Part shown: positions 22,201 to 37,200 of the stretch, in pieces
How the letters are laid out: each line of letters opens with the position of its first letter
How positions within the stretch are numbered: the first letter of the stretch is position 1
Source of the DNA: Ciona savignyi
Taxonomy: Eukaryota; Chordata; Ascidiacea; Phlebobranchia; Cionidae
Direction: 5' to 3'
DNA: 64,000 nt
Assembly: GCA_000149265.1 (NCBI GenBank)
Contig: CH002818.1
Span: 379,417 to 443,416, forward strand
Translations under genes and position numbers: made by a program
The notes under the pieces: generated by a model
Databases searched by the model: none
Told to the model about the DNA's origin: nothing
Seen by the model: the letters and a program-made list of their open reading frames with translations, nothing else

Positions 22201-25200
22201 ATTATAATGTGGTCTGTTTTTATTTTCCAGGCTTTGAGTGGTTTTAAAAGTCAAGGTATTGAAGACATACAGTCAGTGGACGCTTCGGTCATTTCGGAGA
22301 AATCAAAACTAGTTGATTTTTTGTCATCTGTTAAAAAACATTTTAATGGAGCCCCCGCAAATGTTAGTTATTATGTTTCAATGTTTCATATAATCATCAA
22401 ACAACTTTAGCCAATATCTGCACAGTCGCTTAATGTACTCGAATAATGTCAAATTGTTATAGACTATTATTCTAGCATTTTCTCAGGCATTTTCTTTACT
22501 TTTTTCATGCAATAGTTAATCCACTGATCTAGCCATCAGAGAATATTATAAACAATTGTCACAAAGTTTGACATTAGTCACCATGATTTTAAATTATTAT
22601 ACAAATGTCACAATCCACCATGTACCTCAAGCTAGATGTCTCTGTAATACTATTTACAAAGTGGTCTAGGGCAAAAAATTAAATTATTTTTAATTTAAAA
22701 CTGAACAACCTTAACTAGAACTTTTACGCCATCACAAAAAGTTAATTTACAAACTTTTTTAATGATTCTGTGTCTTTTTCCCTATTTTAAGTCTTTATTT
22801 GTAACTAATAAATAAAGGTTACAGATTATTAATTATCCGGTAAACTGGGTAAAACTATATAAATTTTATCAAAGCATTTTTTCTGTTTCTTTTAAGGATT
22901 TCATTAAAACGAATTCTATTTTAGTTAACAGAATCGAGTGGAGAAGCTGAAAGCCTGTCATTGCGGACGTACGTTGCAAATATAAGTAGCAAACAGATCA
23001 TAAAACGAACTAAAAACTTATCAATCACTCCAACACTCTGTGAAATGGCAAGATTGAAGCTTCTGTCAGACCTTGAGGAAAAGGAAGATGAAGATGACGT
23101 TTTCTCATCCAACTTGGATCTCATCCTTGAACCTGAAACAGCCAGGGGACAGAATTTCGAAAGCCCTATCACCCCAGAAGTATTTGCAGAACGTTCTCCT
23201 GTTTTTAAACAGCCGGAAGGAACAATTGCTCCAGACACTAAATCTAACACATGTTTACCTGAAATTATTGCTCCCACTTTTACCCAAGATTTACCAACTG
23301 AATCAGTGAAATTACTTTCGGTTTCCTGTGCAAAATTAAAGACTGTTGTTGAATCTAGCCATAAAATTGACAATCATACTTCGCTAGGTGAGCAATCTAG
23401 TGAAAAAGAGTCCAAAACAAAAGCATTAGAAAAAATAGAAAGCCAAATCCGTACTTCACCTAAGGTAAAAACAAGAACATCAAGAACACCAGTTTTTACG
23501 TCTCCAACTCCCGAGTATGCAAAGGGAATACCAATCTTGGAAAATAACCAAACTGCACACACCAATTCTTTGCCCATTGATATTGTCTTGGAACAATTAG
23601 GTATGGACAGCCCAAAAGTGAAAGAAACCAGTATTAAAAAATCTATGCCAAGTTCTTTTTCGGAAACCAAAGCAAAGTCAGAAATACAGAGTAGCCCTGC
23701 CACAACAGTAGAAGTCCGAACTAAAACAGTAGAAAAAATTAAATTAAATACCAATTTTGATTTCCAACCCAATGAACCGCTAGACATAAAGATCTTTTTG
23801 GGTGAAAAACCTAACCTGCCAAAACAAAATGATAAAGACATTTCAAATGAACTAATTGAAAAACAAGGTGAAAACATGGATGCTTCATATAATCATCCTA
23901 AAATAACTAGTAGTTCCCAGCCAAGCCCACTGGAAATGACATCAGAATTACAGCAACATATTCAAATTACTGAGGACAAATCTGAGACATCACAGAACAT
24001 TGAAAAATCATTTCATGAAAAGTCATCAACAGACACCTGCATATTACAAGAAAATTTTCCTCTTGATAAATCATTGAAAAAATCACAAGATATATTACTA
24101 AACAATGATTCAGCCATTGAATGCACCATGAAAGAATCAACATCTAAATCACCAAGCCATGAAGTTGTAAATAAATCTGTTCAAAAACAGGTCAGTGGAG
24201 CATTAAATGTATGTTTGTCTGTCCATGTTTTGTATGTGATAAGAACAGAGAGTTTTGACCAAACGGTTTTCTGATTTGGTTTCCACCCTCCCACTTTCTG
24301 TGTGGCTGTGTTTTAAACTGAGGTTATACCAATTGTATAACATATAGCAATAGCTCCGACAACCTAACTGGACAAAAAGGGATGTTTTTATGGTTTGCTG
24401 TGCTTAAAAAATGTAATTGTCTGTCCTTTGCACATAAAAAATGTTTTTTTATTCAAAAATGTAGCTTTCCAACATAAAAGCTGCTACTGTTTTTGCTATG
24501 CAGCGGAGTGATAGAATACTCATGTTTATCGTGTGGTGAATTAACCACATTGATGTCGCATCAGACTTTAGGAGGATAATAAACAGCAGCTAGATTAGTC
24601 TGTTGTGTCCTTTGATAGAGCATTTAAAGTACACTTTCTGAACCCAGTTTAACTGGTTAAACAAAGATTGTAACATTATCGCCATAGAATTCAACACTCT
24701 GCAATAGCTCTGGTAATCTGGTGGCCACTAGGTGATCTGATAATCTGCGTTTACCCATCCTTGGTTATAAATAAAAATATCCTATGTTTTATGTATATTT
24801 CTACAATCAGATTATCTTTTCCTTGTGCCTAAAGTTGGGTTACCAAAGCATTAACTTTGTCTTGTATCCCCTGGAGATTTTGCTAAAATTTTGTTCAGTG
24901 TATTTGAAGTAAAATTTTCTTGGTTGACGCTGAATTCCTTCCAACTGGTTTTGATTGCCATTGGCTATTTGACGCTCTATTGGGGCCAATTCGCCCAAAA
25001 TTCCGGTGTAAATACTACCACGTTCTATGAGAGATCTCTGAAAAGACTTATTGGCAATTATTACTTCAGCTTAAAATGAAGTTTGCAAATGACGAGTAAC
25101 CAAACAGATTTCTGCAATAATACTATAGCTTACACTCTGATCATATGGCATCTGGTCCTAGGATCTCTCCCTAGCATCATTTTTTCAACAACCTTGATAT

Positions 25201-28200
25201 ATATTTATATATAAGTATATGCCACATTACCGAATAAACCAGCAGGTCTCAGAGGTAGATACTATGTATTTACACCAACAGTTACCATAGATCTTTCACC
25301 TGTAATAAAATCAACCAATAAACGGTACTGCTGTTTATACGTCTGACTATATGTGAGGTTCTTTTGACACAGGTGTGTAATGGTTGTAAAACACGTTGTC
25401 GGATTGTGCCCAAACAGTGATTTACTGTGTGAAGAATATGATAGAGAGGTTAATGTACTTAGTTTGGATCCACAGGTTTCATGCCATTGCTGGCCAAGTT
25501 ATGCATGCGAAGTAACCGCTTTTATAATGTAACCTAACTACTGAGCCGTCCTTCCAGTTTTGTTTGTATAAAATTAAAAAACATTTTTTTGCAAATTTCA
25601 GCCGACAGTACCCATAGATGATGACTCGCTACAACAAAAAATCGATCAGTTATTGGTATGATATAGTTTTATGGGTATATTTCTGTTTATTGATGGTTTA
25701 CAAACTATGTATGGTGTGGTGTGTCTTACTGTAAAACCTATTCTTACAGCGTTCGTCAGCTGAAAGAAACAAAAGAACAACAACAAACAGGTTGATCGAG
25801 AAAGCCAAGGTGGAAGCTTTGTCGCACAAACCAATTAATCAGGTGCGGCTCATGCTCTTTGTACACATGCTGTGCACGCTGTGTAATGTTATTCCACACC
25901 TCCAATGTTTTAGCATTTTAATTGGTACTTGTAGTAAATGCAGAGTTGCTTACGTAACCTGTCAATGGTTGACCCGCGGCCGTCACGCCAATCAACTTAG
26001 TTTAAAAGCGTTTACCTCCCGATCACGATCGTGTTACCTGCTGTTTGCTTTACGCTCAAGTGCTCGAAATTCGTTAGACGTACTGTCGCATAAACTTCAC
26101 GCTGGGTACACATCGGCGTGTCCCCTTCGCGAACCTGGTAATCCGGGTACGGCCCCAGGATGGTATGCCTGCCCCGTTTGAAGGCGCCAGTAATCAATGG
26201 CTTGGTTTACTTGTGTTTTTCGAACGCTTGTACCTCAACTTCAGTGAGATATTCGGTTACGAGGCGACAAGCGCTGAGTGACAGAACCAAGCAAGACGTC
26301 TGTCATCACATGGACGGGGGTAGACCAACGTTTGCTTTGTCCACTCGACTGAAGTTGATCTTAAACACGGTAGCTAAATTGATAGGAAACCCAATATAAC
26401 AATGGCTCGAGTCCATTGCTATTTTTGCGTTTATATTTAAACCGTACTATAAGTCTTTTTTCCTCGATATAGACAAACTACACAAATAAGAATACACTAT
26501 AGTGAAATAAAAATGCATGTTTTCCAATTAATCTCGTGTAAAACGTTCAGTTTGGCAAATTGACAGGTCACCCAAACCCCACCATAACTCTATCACCCAA
26601 CAATTTGTGGGCGCCTCTCTTCGTTTATTTTTCTGAATTCCTCCGCCGCACTCAGTTGTCTAATCCTATTACTTACCCCTCCGTGAACTTTTCACCGGTA
26701 ATGACAACCTACTTCAGCGTTATTATGCACCGACACGCCAAACTAAACACCTCCACTTGGCTCTTTACAATATTACGTCACTTCTTAAATCTTTAAAAAT
26801 TTAAGGGACTTGCCTAATAGTTTATGAGAATGTTGTTTGCTTTGTGGTATAGACAATAATGCTGCAATTTATTTTAATTTTAAAAAGTGATATCTGTTTC
26901 TGTATCCATGTTCTTTAGCCCGAACTTTTCTTTAATCCAACAAACAACAAAACAGATTCGTTAAGTCGCCAAATTGTATATCTAAAACAACCAAGCAAAG
27001 TGTTTACATTTAGCGCTTTTGTTTTTAAAACTGGCACGTTATAAATTCGCGTTACCAAGACGTAACTGCAAGTGACCCAACGTCGTTGCAATCTAGACTT
27101 ATTTATTTGAATGTAAGCTTGGCGTCTACACAAAATGCAATTAATTGTATCCACTTACCAACAGCGTCAAATCGAAGTTCATGCGAGAGCATTAAAGTTA
27201 TTAGACGAAACAAGAGCGTCAATTGGAGTAGATGCAAACCCTAATGACGATTGTAATTCACCCCCCATGGCTCAAACCACTGGAAGTGGCTTATCCAGCA
27301 AAGCACTTAACGTTCCTTCCAACGAACCGCAAACCACAGAGCCAGCTGCATCAGTCCTAATTTCAAGTTCAAATGTTAAAGCGATTCACGTATCAACTGA
27401 TACAACGGCCTTACAAGCCTCTGAAGAATCCACAATTTCACCTCCCTCTCCCGAACCTCAACCTACTATCGATTCGGGGGTTTTCCCCGATACTGAAATT
27501 GTCATATCACCAGCTGTAATCACTGAACACTTATCTCCCTTACCAAGTACGGTGGATGCAGACATATCACCAAGTAGTACCCCATCTACTGATTCACCAT
27601 TGAGACAAGATGCGCAGACGAATGCAGCATTCTCACCAGTTAATCATCACAACGAACTAAAATGCGATTCGGCAGAAAATTTAACCAGTCAAGGTAAGTT
27701 TTAACACATTAGGTCACATTCAATATTTTTTCTTTTTTCGTAACTATAAAACTATGAAGTCATTTTAAATTTTCCGAACTACTTACAGCTGCAGAAAATA
27801 GTCAGACGCCTTTAAAACCGTTCTTACCCACGTTAACAACGTCAACACCTCTTGCTGCTGAGGGTAAGCCACAATGCAATTATTATGTGCGTATATAAAA
27901 CAATACACAGCAAAAACATTTTACATACAATTATTCTGTTGCATAGTTTTGTAGGAAATTTAAAGTTACTTATTATGCGTGCTGGAATAGCAACTATTAA
28001 TAGCTGAAGAACTGTGGATTATCGTTCATTCTGGGTGAAGTTTTGTTTAATCGCCTTATTCAATATTCTATTATAGTTTTTACCACTTTTATGATAAGCC
28101 ACAATGTAGTAATATATTTTGTATTCTCAGTAGTAGACCCAAATTCATGCTATTGCCATGTGCGGTTATCAATAAGTTAAATCGTTTTTAAGTGAAATGC

Positions 28201-31200
28201 AAAGTCTATACATACTGTTTAAAAATAGTTTGAACTAATTTCAAGTACCAACAACCACCGTTGCTGGAGACATATCCTTCCCTCCAGACGAAACTGACAC
28301 CCTCAGTCCCATCTCGAATATTAAAAAACGGGAAAAATCTAATAAAGGTAAATTATTTTGCGTGTTTTACCTCAAGTACACACATAAAGGTTGGCAGGTT
28401 GTAGTGAAGCATCTTCTAGCCTTCTCGTTTCTAAAGAGTTTGTAATCTGTAATGTTTCAAAATTTCGTCCGACTGATTAGCTTGGTGGATTAGTGCGTTG
28501 CCTTTCTGCCGAAAGGTTAACCGGGCGGTGGGCGCGAGGTGATCTGACGAGGGCCCGTGTGTTACCCCCCTTGTTTTTTTCCATTTTCGGGAATAGAGAT
28601 GAATATCATAGCCTATATTATCCTTCAATACATCCGAAAGCACGCCAGTTTGAATGTCTTTGTTTTAAGTTCAGCCAAGTTTCGCGCCGATGTCAAGTTG
28701 CGTGCATATAATAATAAGTAAACTGATATTCCAACCCCTAAACCTGGTTATCACATAACATTGAACAATTGACGAAGCTTCAACTTGTCTCTATATAAAC
28801 ACAGAAAACCAATCCGTATTACTAATCTACAGGCACGGACCGACTTTCTGTCGCCAGTATATCAGAACTGCATAGAAGGTGGAGCACAGTGCTGCGTCAG
28901 AAGTCGGTTAACGTTGATGTTATTAGTGAGGTAATTTGGTCGCTCGATGCCCGCTCTTCGTTTTATATCTGCTTCATGAATACACGATTTAATTAGTTTT
29001 AATTATTATTACTACTTAAATTAAAAAACATTTATTTATGTCTGTCCGTGCATAATACCACAGCTTGAAAACGACCGCTTGGCGCTTGAAAAAGAGATGA
29101 GATTGGTGGAAGAACGATCCAGTGAAGTTCAACTGGAGCTGCAGAATATCAACCAGTCTGGTACGTTTCTACCGCTTGGTGTCAGTATTGAGCTGATTTC
29201 AACATCATCGCATGTTGTTGTGACATGTATTAGGTGAACATAAAATAAACATCTTTAACATGTCGCAATCGAGCTTAACCTTTTTTAGCAAAGAACAAAA
29301 AATATGATTTTTTACCAAAATGATTAGTCCCATTCTGCAATTGGCATATCTCACATTTTGGTTTGAAATACTGTACAATCTAGAGTGTTATTTGTGGCAA
29401 ATATTTTAAAATGTTATATCTATAAAATAACTTTATATTATGTCGCTGTATCAAAATCAAACAACATAAAATTGTTTAAATGCCAAATTTAAAACTTTTA
29501 ATATCAGTGCGGCATGAAAATTGCGCTAGTAGCTTGACTTTGCCTACTATAGTAGGTTCATACACAAAAACCGCAAGAATTGTGTACAATCTAGACTGTT
29601 GTATTCTAAATGCGAATGGGAACATTTTAATACCAGTTAACTGACTTTGTTTTGAATGCGTTCCCAATTGAAAAACGGTGTTTCATTGTCGCTGATGGCT
29701 TTGAACATATGTGTAGGCCTGGTCATTAAATTTTCACGGTAATCTCGTAACCTGATCTCATGCTAATCCCTTTCCTACGGCCGTACCACTAATCCCAGCT
29801 AACCGCCCTTTACTAATTGAAATCCCCGTATAGTTTTAATGCGCACAATCAACTACGCGCGATTAAATCCTGTTAGTCAACTTTCCCGCCTCGAAGAGTT
29901 CAATAACCTGCTGCATATTCAGTTAAAACATACAAACGTGTAATATGAAAACAATGGGGACATTATTATCTCCGTCTACAAAACTTAGAATGAACACTTT
30001 AACATTTCATATTGAGTTTTGCTAACATTTGTACATTATGTTCGATTCGGATAGAAGGTAATGCATTATTTAGTTCTTGCCGCGTCTCAGTCGGACTACA
30101 CTTGTGCAGTCTGAAGCGTTTACCCTATGATTATCTTTTCGCCCAGCGTATTATATCTGATGCTATGTCGTTCAATGAACGTGCTTACTCTAATACCTCC
30201 CAAGTAAACCCCATACACCGGCTAAGACTGCTTATCCCACGCAAGCAATCGCTCCCCGAAAATCCTTGATCGGATTTAGGTGGTTTGTGCCGAAAATATA
30301 TAATCGGTCTTTACGATCTCCACTCCCAAATCCCTTCCCGAAGCTTTATATTCGCCCATCAGTCGACTGAAGCCCTTATTATGAACTTAACTGTAGCCTA
30401 GTAACATCTAATAAAACAGGTCGCTGAAGTATTTTTTTCAATAAGCAAAATATTTCGTGAGAAAGTGCAGTATGTAACGATTCTATTTTTGTAGTAGAAG
30501 TACATCTAGAGAATAAAATAGAAAAAAATGTTTACAAAGAAGAAAACGGTGTATTATAATAAGGTTTATTTTAGTGTTCTTTGATTCTGCCTGCAAATTG
30601 TTTTATTTTCGCATCGTACTTTCTCAAACAAAATGGCGGACAGAACAATCCTTATGGTACGTGAGGAGCGCTGGTGCAAAGGCGCTTGCTTGTATAAATT
30701 GTATGATATTTTAGGCTAACCGCCCGTGCAATCATTCCAACAGTGGCCTGAATCATTGTATAAAGTTCCAGTGCCAGGTGTAATTTCATCCGCGTGCTAA
30801 GCAAAGTCACCTTACCGAAGATAAGCGCAATTTGCTCGATCCGTAGAAAATTGCCGCCTGTCCCGAAACATTCCCGCGCGAGCGATTTTCTCGACACTTT
30901 CATGTTAATTGGAGTAAAAGAGTCGACAGTGGTACGATCCTACGATGCGCACGTCGCAATCTACGATCCTATCTCACTCCGCTCTTCGATTGAGGGTCAA
31001 CCCCTTGTCAGTCAGGATTAGTACGAGCGTCGAAGTCACTTAGAACCTCCGCTTTTATCCACCACCCATTACTCGTCTCTCGTTTCTCCTACGAAAGTTG
31101 TCGCTTGGAAGCCACCAACAAACAGCCGAAACATTACCATGAAAATCAACAATCGAAAAGCGCGTTCCGTGATTCCACGCTCTGTTGTCCAAACCCCAAG

Positions 31201-34200
31201 AGGTAAAATCAAGCGCTATTGAAACTCAGATTGGCCGCGTTTATATCCGGATGTGAAATAACGCACAAAATCAGCCTCAATATGTTTAAAAACTAGCGAA
31301 GTCCCTTCGTTTAAGTTATAAAATGGACGAGTTAATTAAAACCACGTCACACATTTTCCGTTTCCAGAAAATATTATTTTAATCAATCACCCTACATTTT
31401 CGCTTAATTACGCGTTCGCCCTAAGTTTGAATCAATCTATCCGCGTGGTGGTGGCAAAGAGCAGCATAATCAACTTGCGATTGATCGGAAGATAAGCTGT
31501 CATACCCGCATCCTGTCCATTTAAACTAAAACACGAATTCGTAATTAGCGCCTCCCCCTACGCTAACCTTAAGCCTTGCCGTGATTTTCTGAAGTGTCAA
31601 ACCAATCCAGATAATGCTGCAACGATCGGGTTGTTACTTTCTCCGTAACACTTGCATGTTGCGAACTGAATCCCCCCGCAGTCTTATGTCGGTGATCATC
31701 GCCATATATGTTTGTTGTACCACTGTCACGGTCATTATCTGTAAGTCGCCGACTCTATTTTAACCTGCCGCCGAACCGCGTATATATTTATATTCGATTT
31801 TATCGTTCATCGGTAGATTTACATAAGAATTCTATAGCTCTAGTGCCGACCGCCTACTTCGACAAAACTAATCATCAAAGAGACAGCGCGGCCAAGGTGC
31901 CACTGATTCACCCATGAATATCGCCACGGGTTGTGATGGATTATGACTTGTTATGGCAACTTGTAATTTTGTAACAGCTTCTGCCACCCGGATAGTTGTA
32001 CATCGACACTGTAACACTCTACTTTCGAAGCACATAACATTTTTACAAAAGTATTCTTTTTTATTTAAATTAGATGACATAATTCCCCTTTAGAAAGTAG
32101 TGATAAACTAATTAAAATTAATGTTGCCTAATTTTCATGATGGTTATATTTTTATGTACAATGGGAGTCAGTAAAAAGGGCCAAACAGTAAACACAAACC
32201 ACAAAATCAAAAGAATCGCAAAAAATGTTTATACGTGTACTAATGTACAGTTTATTTAAAATATTTAGACTAAAATTATGAATTTTCACACAAAGATAAT
32301 GCAAACCCAAAGTTTTGAATTTGCAACAGCAAACCAAGGAATATTTCCGGAAATTTTCGTTTTGTTGAGCGTAGGTAGCCGCCTAGCCATGTCGCCACAT
32401 AAACCGACAATTCCTGGAACACATTAAATGAAAACATTGTTCGCCGACACCGTACCACGGAGTAAACCCGGGTGGTCTTTGTTCGATCATAATGCCCTCT
32501 CGTCATCTGTCCTCGCACTCAATCATCACAACTACTCGAGTATTGTAGCAGCAATTTATTTTGACAAGCTCCCCTGTTCGAAATGTTCGTCCAGTCTGTC
32601 GCTCACACAGCGCTCGGACCACGCAAATTATCGTTGAAACGTTGATGCAACATGACGGCAAGCATCTCGTAGAATTGGGTCGATCAGTAGGTCAAGGTTG
32701 CGTTTCAGTTTTCATCTACAAATGGTGGTGAAAAAGTGAGAACCTTTATTTATAATAAAACAAGTTCTCCCAATCATTTTGCTAGGTCCGTTTGTATTCA
32801 ACTCAGTGTTATTTCAATGGCGATCCCATTCATATCGGTAAAAGCTGCAGATCTGAATTTTCAACAGCAGTGCCATTGTGGGTGGCCATACGTCATTCTA
32901 ATTCCTGAATTCCCATGTAACACCGTCCATCAGCGAGCGTGAAGCGTTTCGATTCCAGGGGCTTAAGTGACCGTAGCCACCGGCAGTCAAACCACGTCGT
33001 CCTAAACCTGCAACTATTTTGTTCGGAGCGGGTTCTCGAGTTGCAAAAATCGTTTACGAAAACTTAGTCGTCTTATCTGTAAAAGCTGCCATTATTCTTA
33101 CCGAAAAATGATGCTAAGGTTTCAGTAGCGTGTACAAAATGACTTTATACCAATATAATTTCGGAGTCTTACCGATGCAATGGTAGAAACTATGTTATTT
33201 CACCGTAAACTTTCTTGTCGAAAACAAAATCGATATTAAGTATTATGTCGTGTAATCACATACTAACAACTCAGGACAGTAGCTTTGGCAAATTTATGTA
33301 AAACTTGTGGGGGTTAGAGTATTTTTTCCTGTAACTGGTAACGCTTTAAGCTCTTACTCTAATGTTTTTAAAAATAAATTACCACATCACGGTTGGCCAA
33401 TTATTAATTAACACCTTCACTTTTGTCGCTGGTTTACCGCAATCTTATCCTCGTTAGAGAAGACAATTGAAATGTCTAATTATTTTGCCCTCAACGCTAC
33501 CACGACAATATAAATCGACACGATGTCGCGGTCAAACTATCCTGCCGGAAATACAACTCCCCGCAATATCCGTGATTATTAAAATACCTCGGACGTTGTT
33601 TAACCGCATGGTGGCATTGTCTAGTCGATATAATTCCAGGTTATTAAACCAGGAGAAAATTCGTGTTGTTCAATCTCCATATTAGGGGTTCATAAACTGT
33701 ATGGTCGTAACGTGGTGTACCGATGGTTACAAACTGGTATTACAACTAGTTGTGGTGAATAGATGATACGATATAAGTTAATTTATGTGTTTACAGGCTG
33801 CTGGCTTNNNNNNNNNNNNNNNNNNNNNNNNNNNNNNNNNNNNNNNNNNNNNNNNNNNNNNNNNNNNNNNNNNNNNNNNNNNNNNNNNNNNNNNNNNNNN
33901 NNNNNNNTGTAAAATCTGATCACCTTTACATTATCTTGTGCCCACAGAGTTAAAGAACTATTTTAGTAGAACCCATTGAACCATTGGGTTTAGGCAATGT
34001 CCGCTAAGTGTCTTGTCCAAGGACTAAACCGACAAGCAGGCATCTGGTTTCGAACCCACCACCATTTAACTTGCTTTCATGCGCAATTCCAATAAACTGG
34101 CTAGGTAATACCAGCATACAGTCATAAATTATTGTTGCACCAACCACCACCCACCCCAGGACTCACTGAATCACCCCTCCTCACGCTTAATATGAGCCAG

Positions 34201-37200
34201 GACATCGCGGATATTATGGATTCCGCTCGGAAATCCATCGGCTATAAACTACCTCAGGACAAGGAGTGGGCAACTGATCCCTAATAGTTGTTTTCTGTTG
34301 GTACCAAAATAGATTTTGCCAAACAAATAATTAAATTTGTTAACGGCGTCGTTTCAAATACTTAGACCTCCTAACCGAATAATCTTGCACATGGTGTGTG
34401 TCTCATATCATTAATAACTTAATTATTTTCTATAATTGGTGCGCTTAATTTGTAATCTTTTAGTCCGTGCTAATTTGAGAATAAGGTTCTCAATAAACTA
34501 TTTTCTGTAATTATATACCTGCATTGGTGCACATATCTAGCCTTCTTCGTAATAAAGATAATGTCTTTGCCGAAATAAAACGTCGTATATATTTAACGAA
34601 TCCACAATCAGCCCTACAATTACTCAATGGTTAAAGAATTCCACATCGAAATATTTATCACTGTTACCAGATAGGTTAACTCGTGCCCGAGCAAACAAAA
34701 ATTGCAATGTTTTATATACAATAGAAACGTTGTTGTTGAACATAAATATAAACCCTATATCATTGCTTAAGGTAGGAATAAGTTACTGCTCAATTGGTTG
34801 AATCGTCAGTCGAAAGATCGAAACCTACCACTTGGCTATAACCGGCCGGTTGGACTAACGGTTGATTGCGTCACCTTTCAATCGAAAGGTTGCAGGTGCT
34901 AAACTGGTCGCTAGCTTGTCGGTTAAGTCTATGGGCAAGGCACTTGGATAGGATAGGATATTTATCTTTATCCTCGTAACGTGGTGTACCGATGGTTACA
35001 AACTGGTATTACAACTAGTTGTGGTGAATAGATGATACGATATAAGTTAATTTATGTGTTTACAGGCTGCTGGCTTCGTACTGTTTGCTTTTAGGATTTC
35101 TCCCAACCAAAAATGAAAATGAAAATCGTGTCAATACAATAGAAGTGCAGAATTAGGAGATCTTTCTTTGAGAGAAATTCCTTTTCGGGATAAACTGTCA
35201 ATTTTTTGAATTATTTAATAAAAGCACGTACGTTTGTCGTAGTTTCCTACCAATCCTTGTCAACATCCAAATTTTTCCGCAGACTCAAACATAAAAAATG
35301 TGTTTTCTGAGTAATTATTAAAGCTGCTGTTGCGTTTATACTTTCTGCTGTTCGGCGCCATATTCCGTGGCGAGTGTTTGTTGTCGCCACTTGTTATCGT
35401 CGCTCGGACGGATCCCTTGTTCCACTCAGCTGGTGAGCCGCGTTCACACCCCCCAACCCTATTCATCTTAATTTTCCCACGCTGCGTGACGTAGATCGCG
35501 CGACACTTGTACACTTCGTCATTTTTACGATAAATCCATTCGCAACCACCCAGTCTATTTAGTAAACTATCTACGCTCAATACTGCGCAGTATCGAGCTA
35601 CCAAGCAAATAAACCAAGAATACTGTACTATATGTTACAATGGCCACATAAGAAATTACATACTGCAGCTGTTTTTGGCTTGGTTCCTTGCGAGGCGCAC
35701 TGTATGAGGTTCCACGTACTTCTTTACTGTGGCTACCTTGAGTGGTGTATGATTCTACATAAATAGCTCACAGTTTATTTTTTTCTTCCAGGAAACCATA
35801 GATCAAGAAAGGAACGGGAAGGCCAATTAACACAGGAGTGGTTCCAACTTGTGCATAAGAAGAACGCGATATTGCGCGAGCAAGACCAACTTACTCTTAT
35901 GTGAGTTATTTGCATTTAACTGAGAAATAAAACCAACGGCGCACACTATACAACATGTTAAACCGAATCTCCACAAAACCGGCGCCGAATCTCTCTGGAT
36001 AAATTGTGTAACAAGATGTATTAATCGTTCACCCTATAATAGCAATGTCGGCAATGCACTTCGTATAATTATTATTAGCGATTCAAGCGCCAATAAGATA
36101 TCAGCTAATGTATAGATTTCCATTGTTTCTTGACCTTTGGTTAACCTTAGTGAGCACTTGCTAAGGACATGCTAGTCAATAAAATACGCAAAGTGTTTTA
36201 GTAATTACCCCAAAACTCGTTTGAACCATTGGAAAATGACGTGTTTTTGTCAAGTAGTCTCGGTTGTATGTGCCGTTGAGTTGGCCATTGTGTTGAGCAT
36301 CATGGAGTTAGTTGGCGCCGTGGTTTGGCTCAGTACCGGATGCTGTGCGTTGTTTGAAGTGTGCCGACTAGTTTTAGTCGTATATGCCTTCTTATTAATG
36401 TAGTTTGGCGTGATTTCTTTCTTTAAGTATTTTAAGTTGCTCGATGGGTAATTTGAAATAATCTCCTATTTGGCCTTACAGCTTTAAATTGCACTTTTTG
36501 AAAATATGAACTCCCCATCTGATCTTAAAAATGTTTAACTTTTATCTAGATTTAAGATTTTCCAAAGTTTGTTTGTAAGTGCAATTTAAGACATCAATAC
36601 CGAATTATATTTTCCACAATCGTGTTATGCTTGCAGGGAGGAGGACCAGAGCATCAACCGACGAATTGAAAAGATCCACGCGGAGCTCATACCTCTTATG
36701 GCCATTGAAGGTGAATAATGACGTAACTATGACATCATAATTCGTTGGCGCAACAAACAGTGACAAAACAGGTCATGACCCGTTTCCTCGCCTTAGTTTA
36801 GTATGGTGGAGAAACACAGCATGTAACCACGCTAAGGAGCTACTTTTGTGGAGCTTCTTTACGCGACAAAACATCTAAAATCCCGTAAAAAAACATGGCC
36901 AATCCTTAGGAATCGCAGCAAACTCTTTAAACCCTAATCTAAAAGTTTGAAATGTGTATTGCCAGCAAATCTGCCCGAAAACCGATCTCGGTATACGCAA
37001 TTTTATCATAATATTTTACATCTTCACAAATGCACTTGTAATGCAAGTCTGAGTCAACCCTTATACGTCACAATGGGTATACCTCGCCATGATTGGCGGT
37101 CTTACACAGGTTCCAATGTTTACATGAATCAGGAACTGTCGATCATAGCGCCATATTGCGTCAGAATGGCATCATCGACGATTTGTATTTAGCAGTATGT

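Noticed and set aside
22921..23877. Antisense open frames of 150 and 167 codons
   Set aside because: They lie opposite the large EHBP1 exon and reflect its codon pattern; the plus-strand exon has splice sites and phase continuity.
24940..25320. Possible inverted repeat around TGTAAATAC motifs
   Set aside because: Similarity between the arms is short and patchy; no ends or target duplication could be defined.
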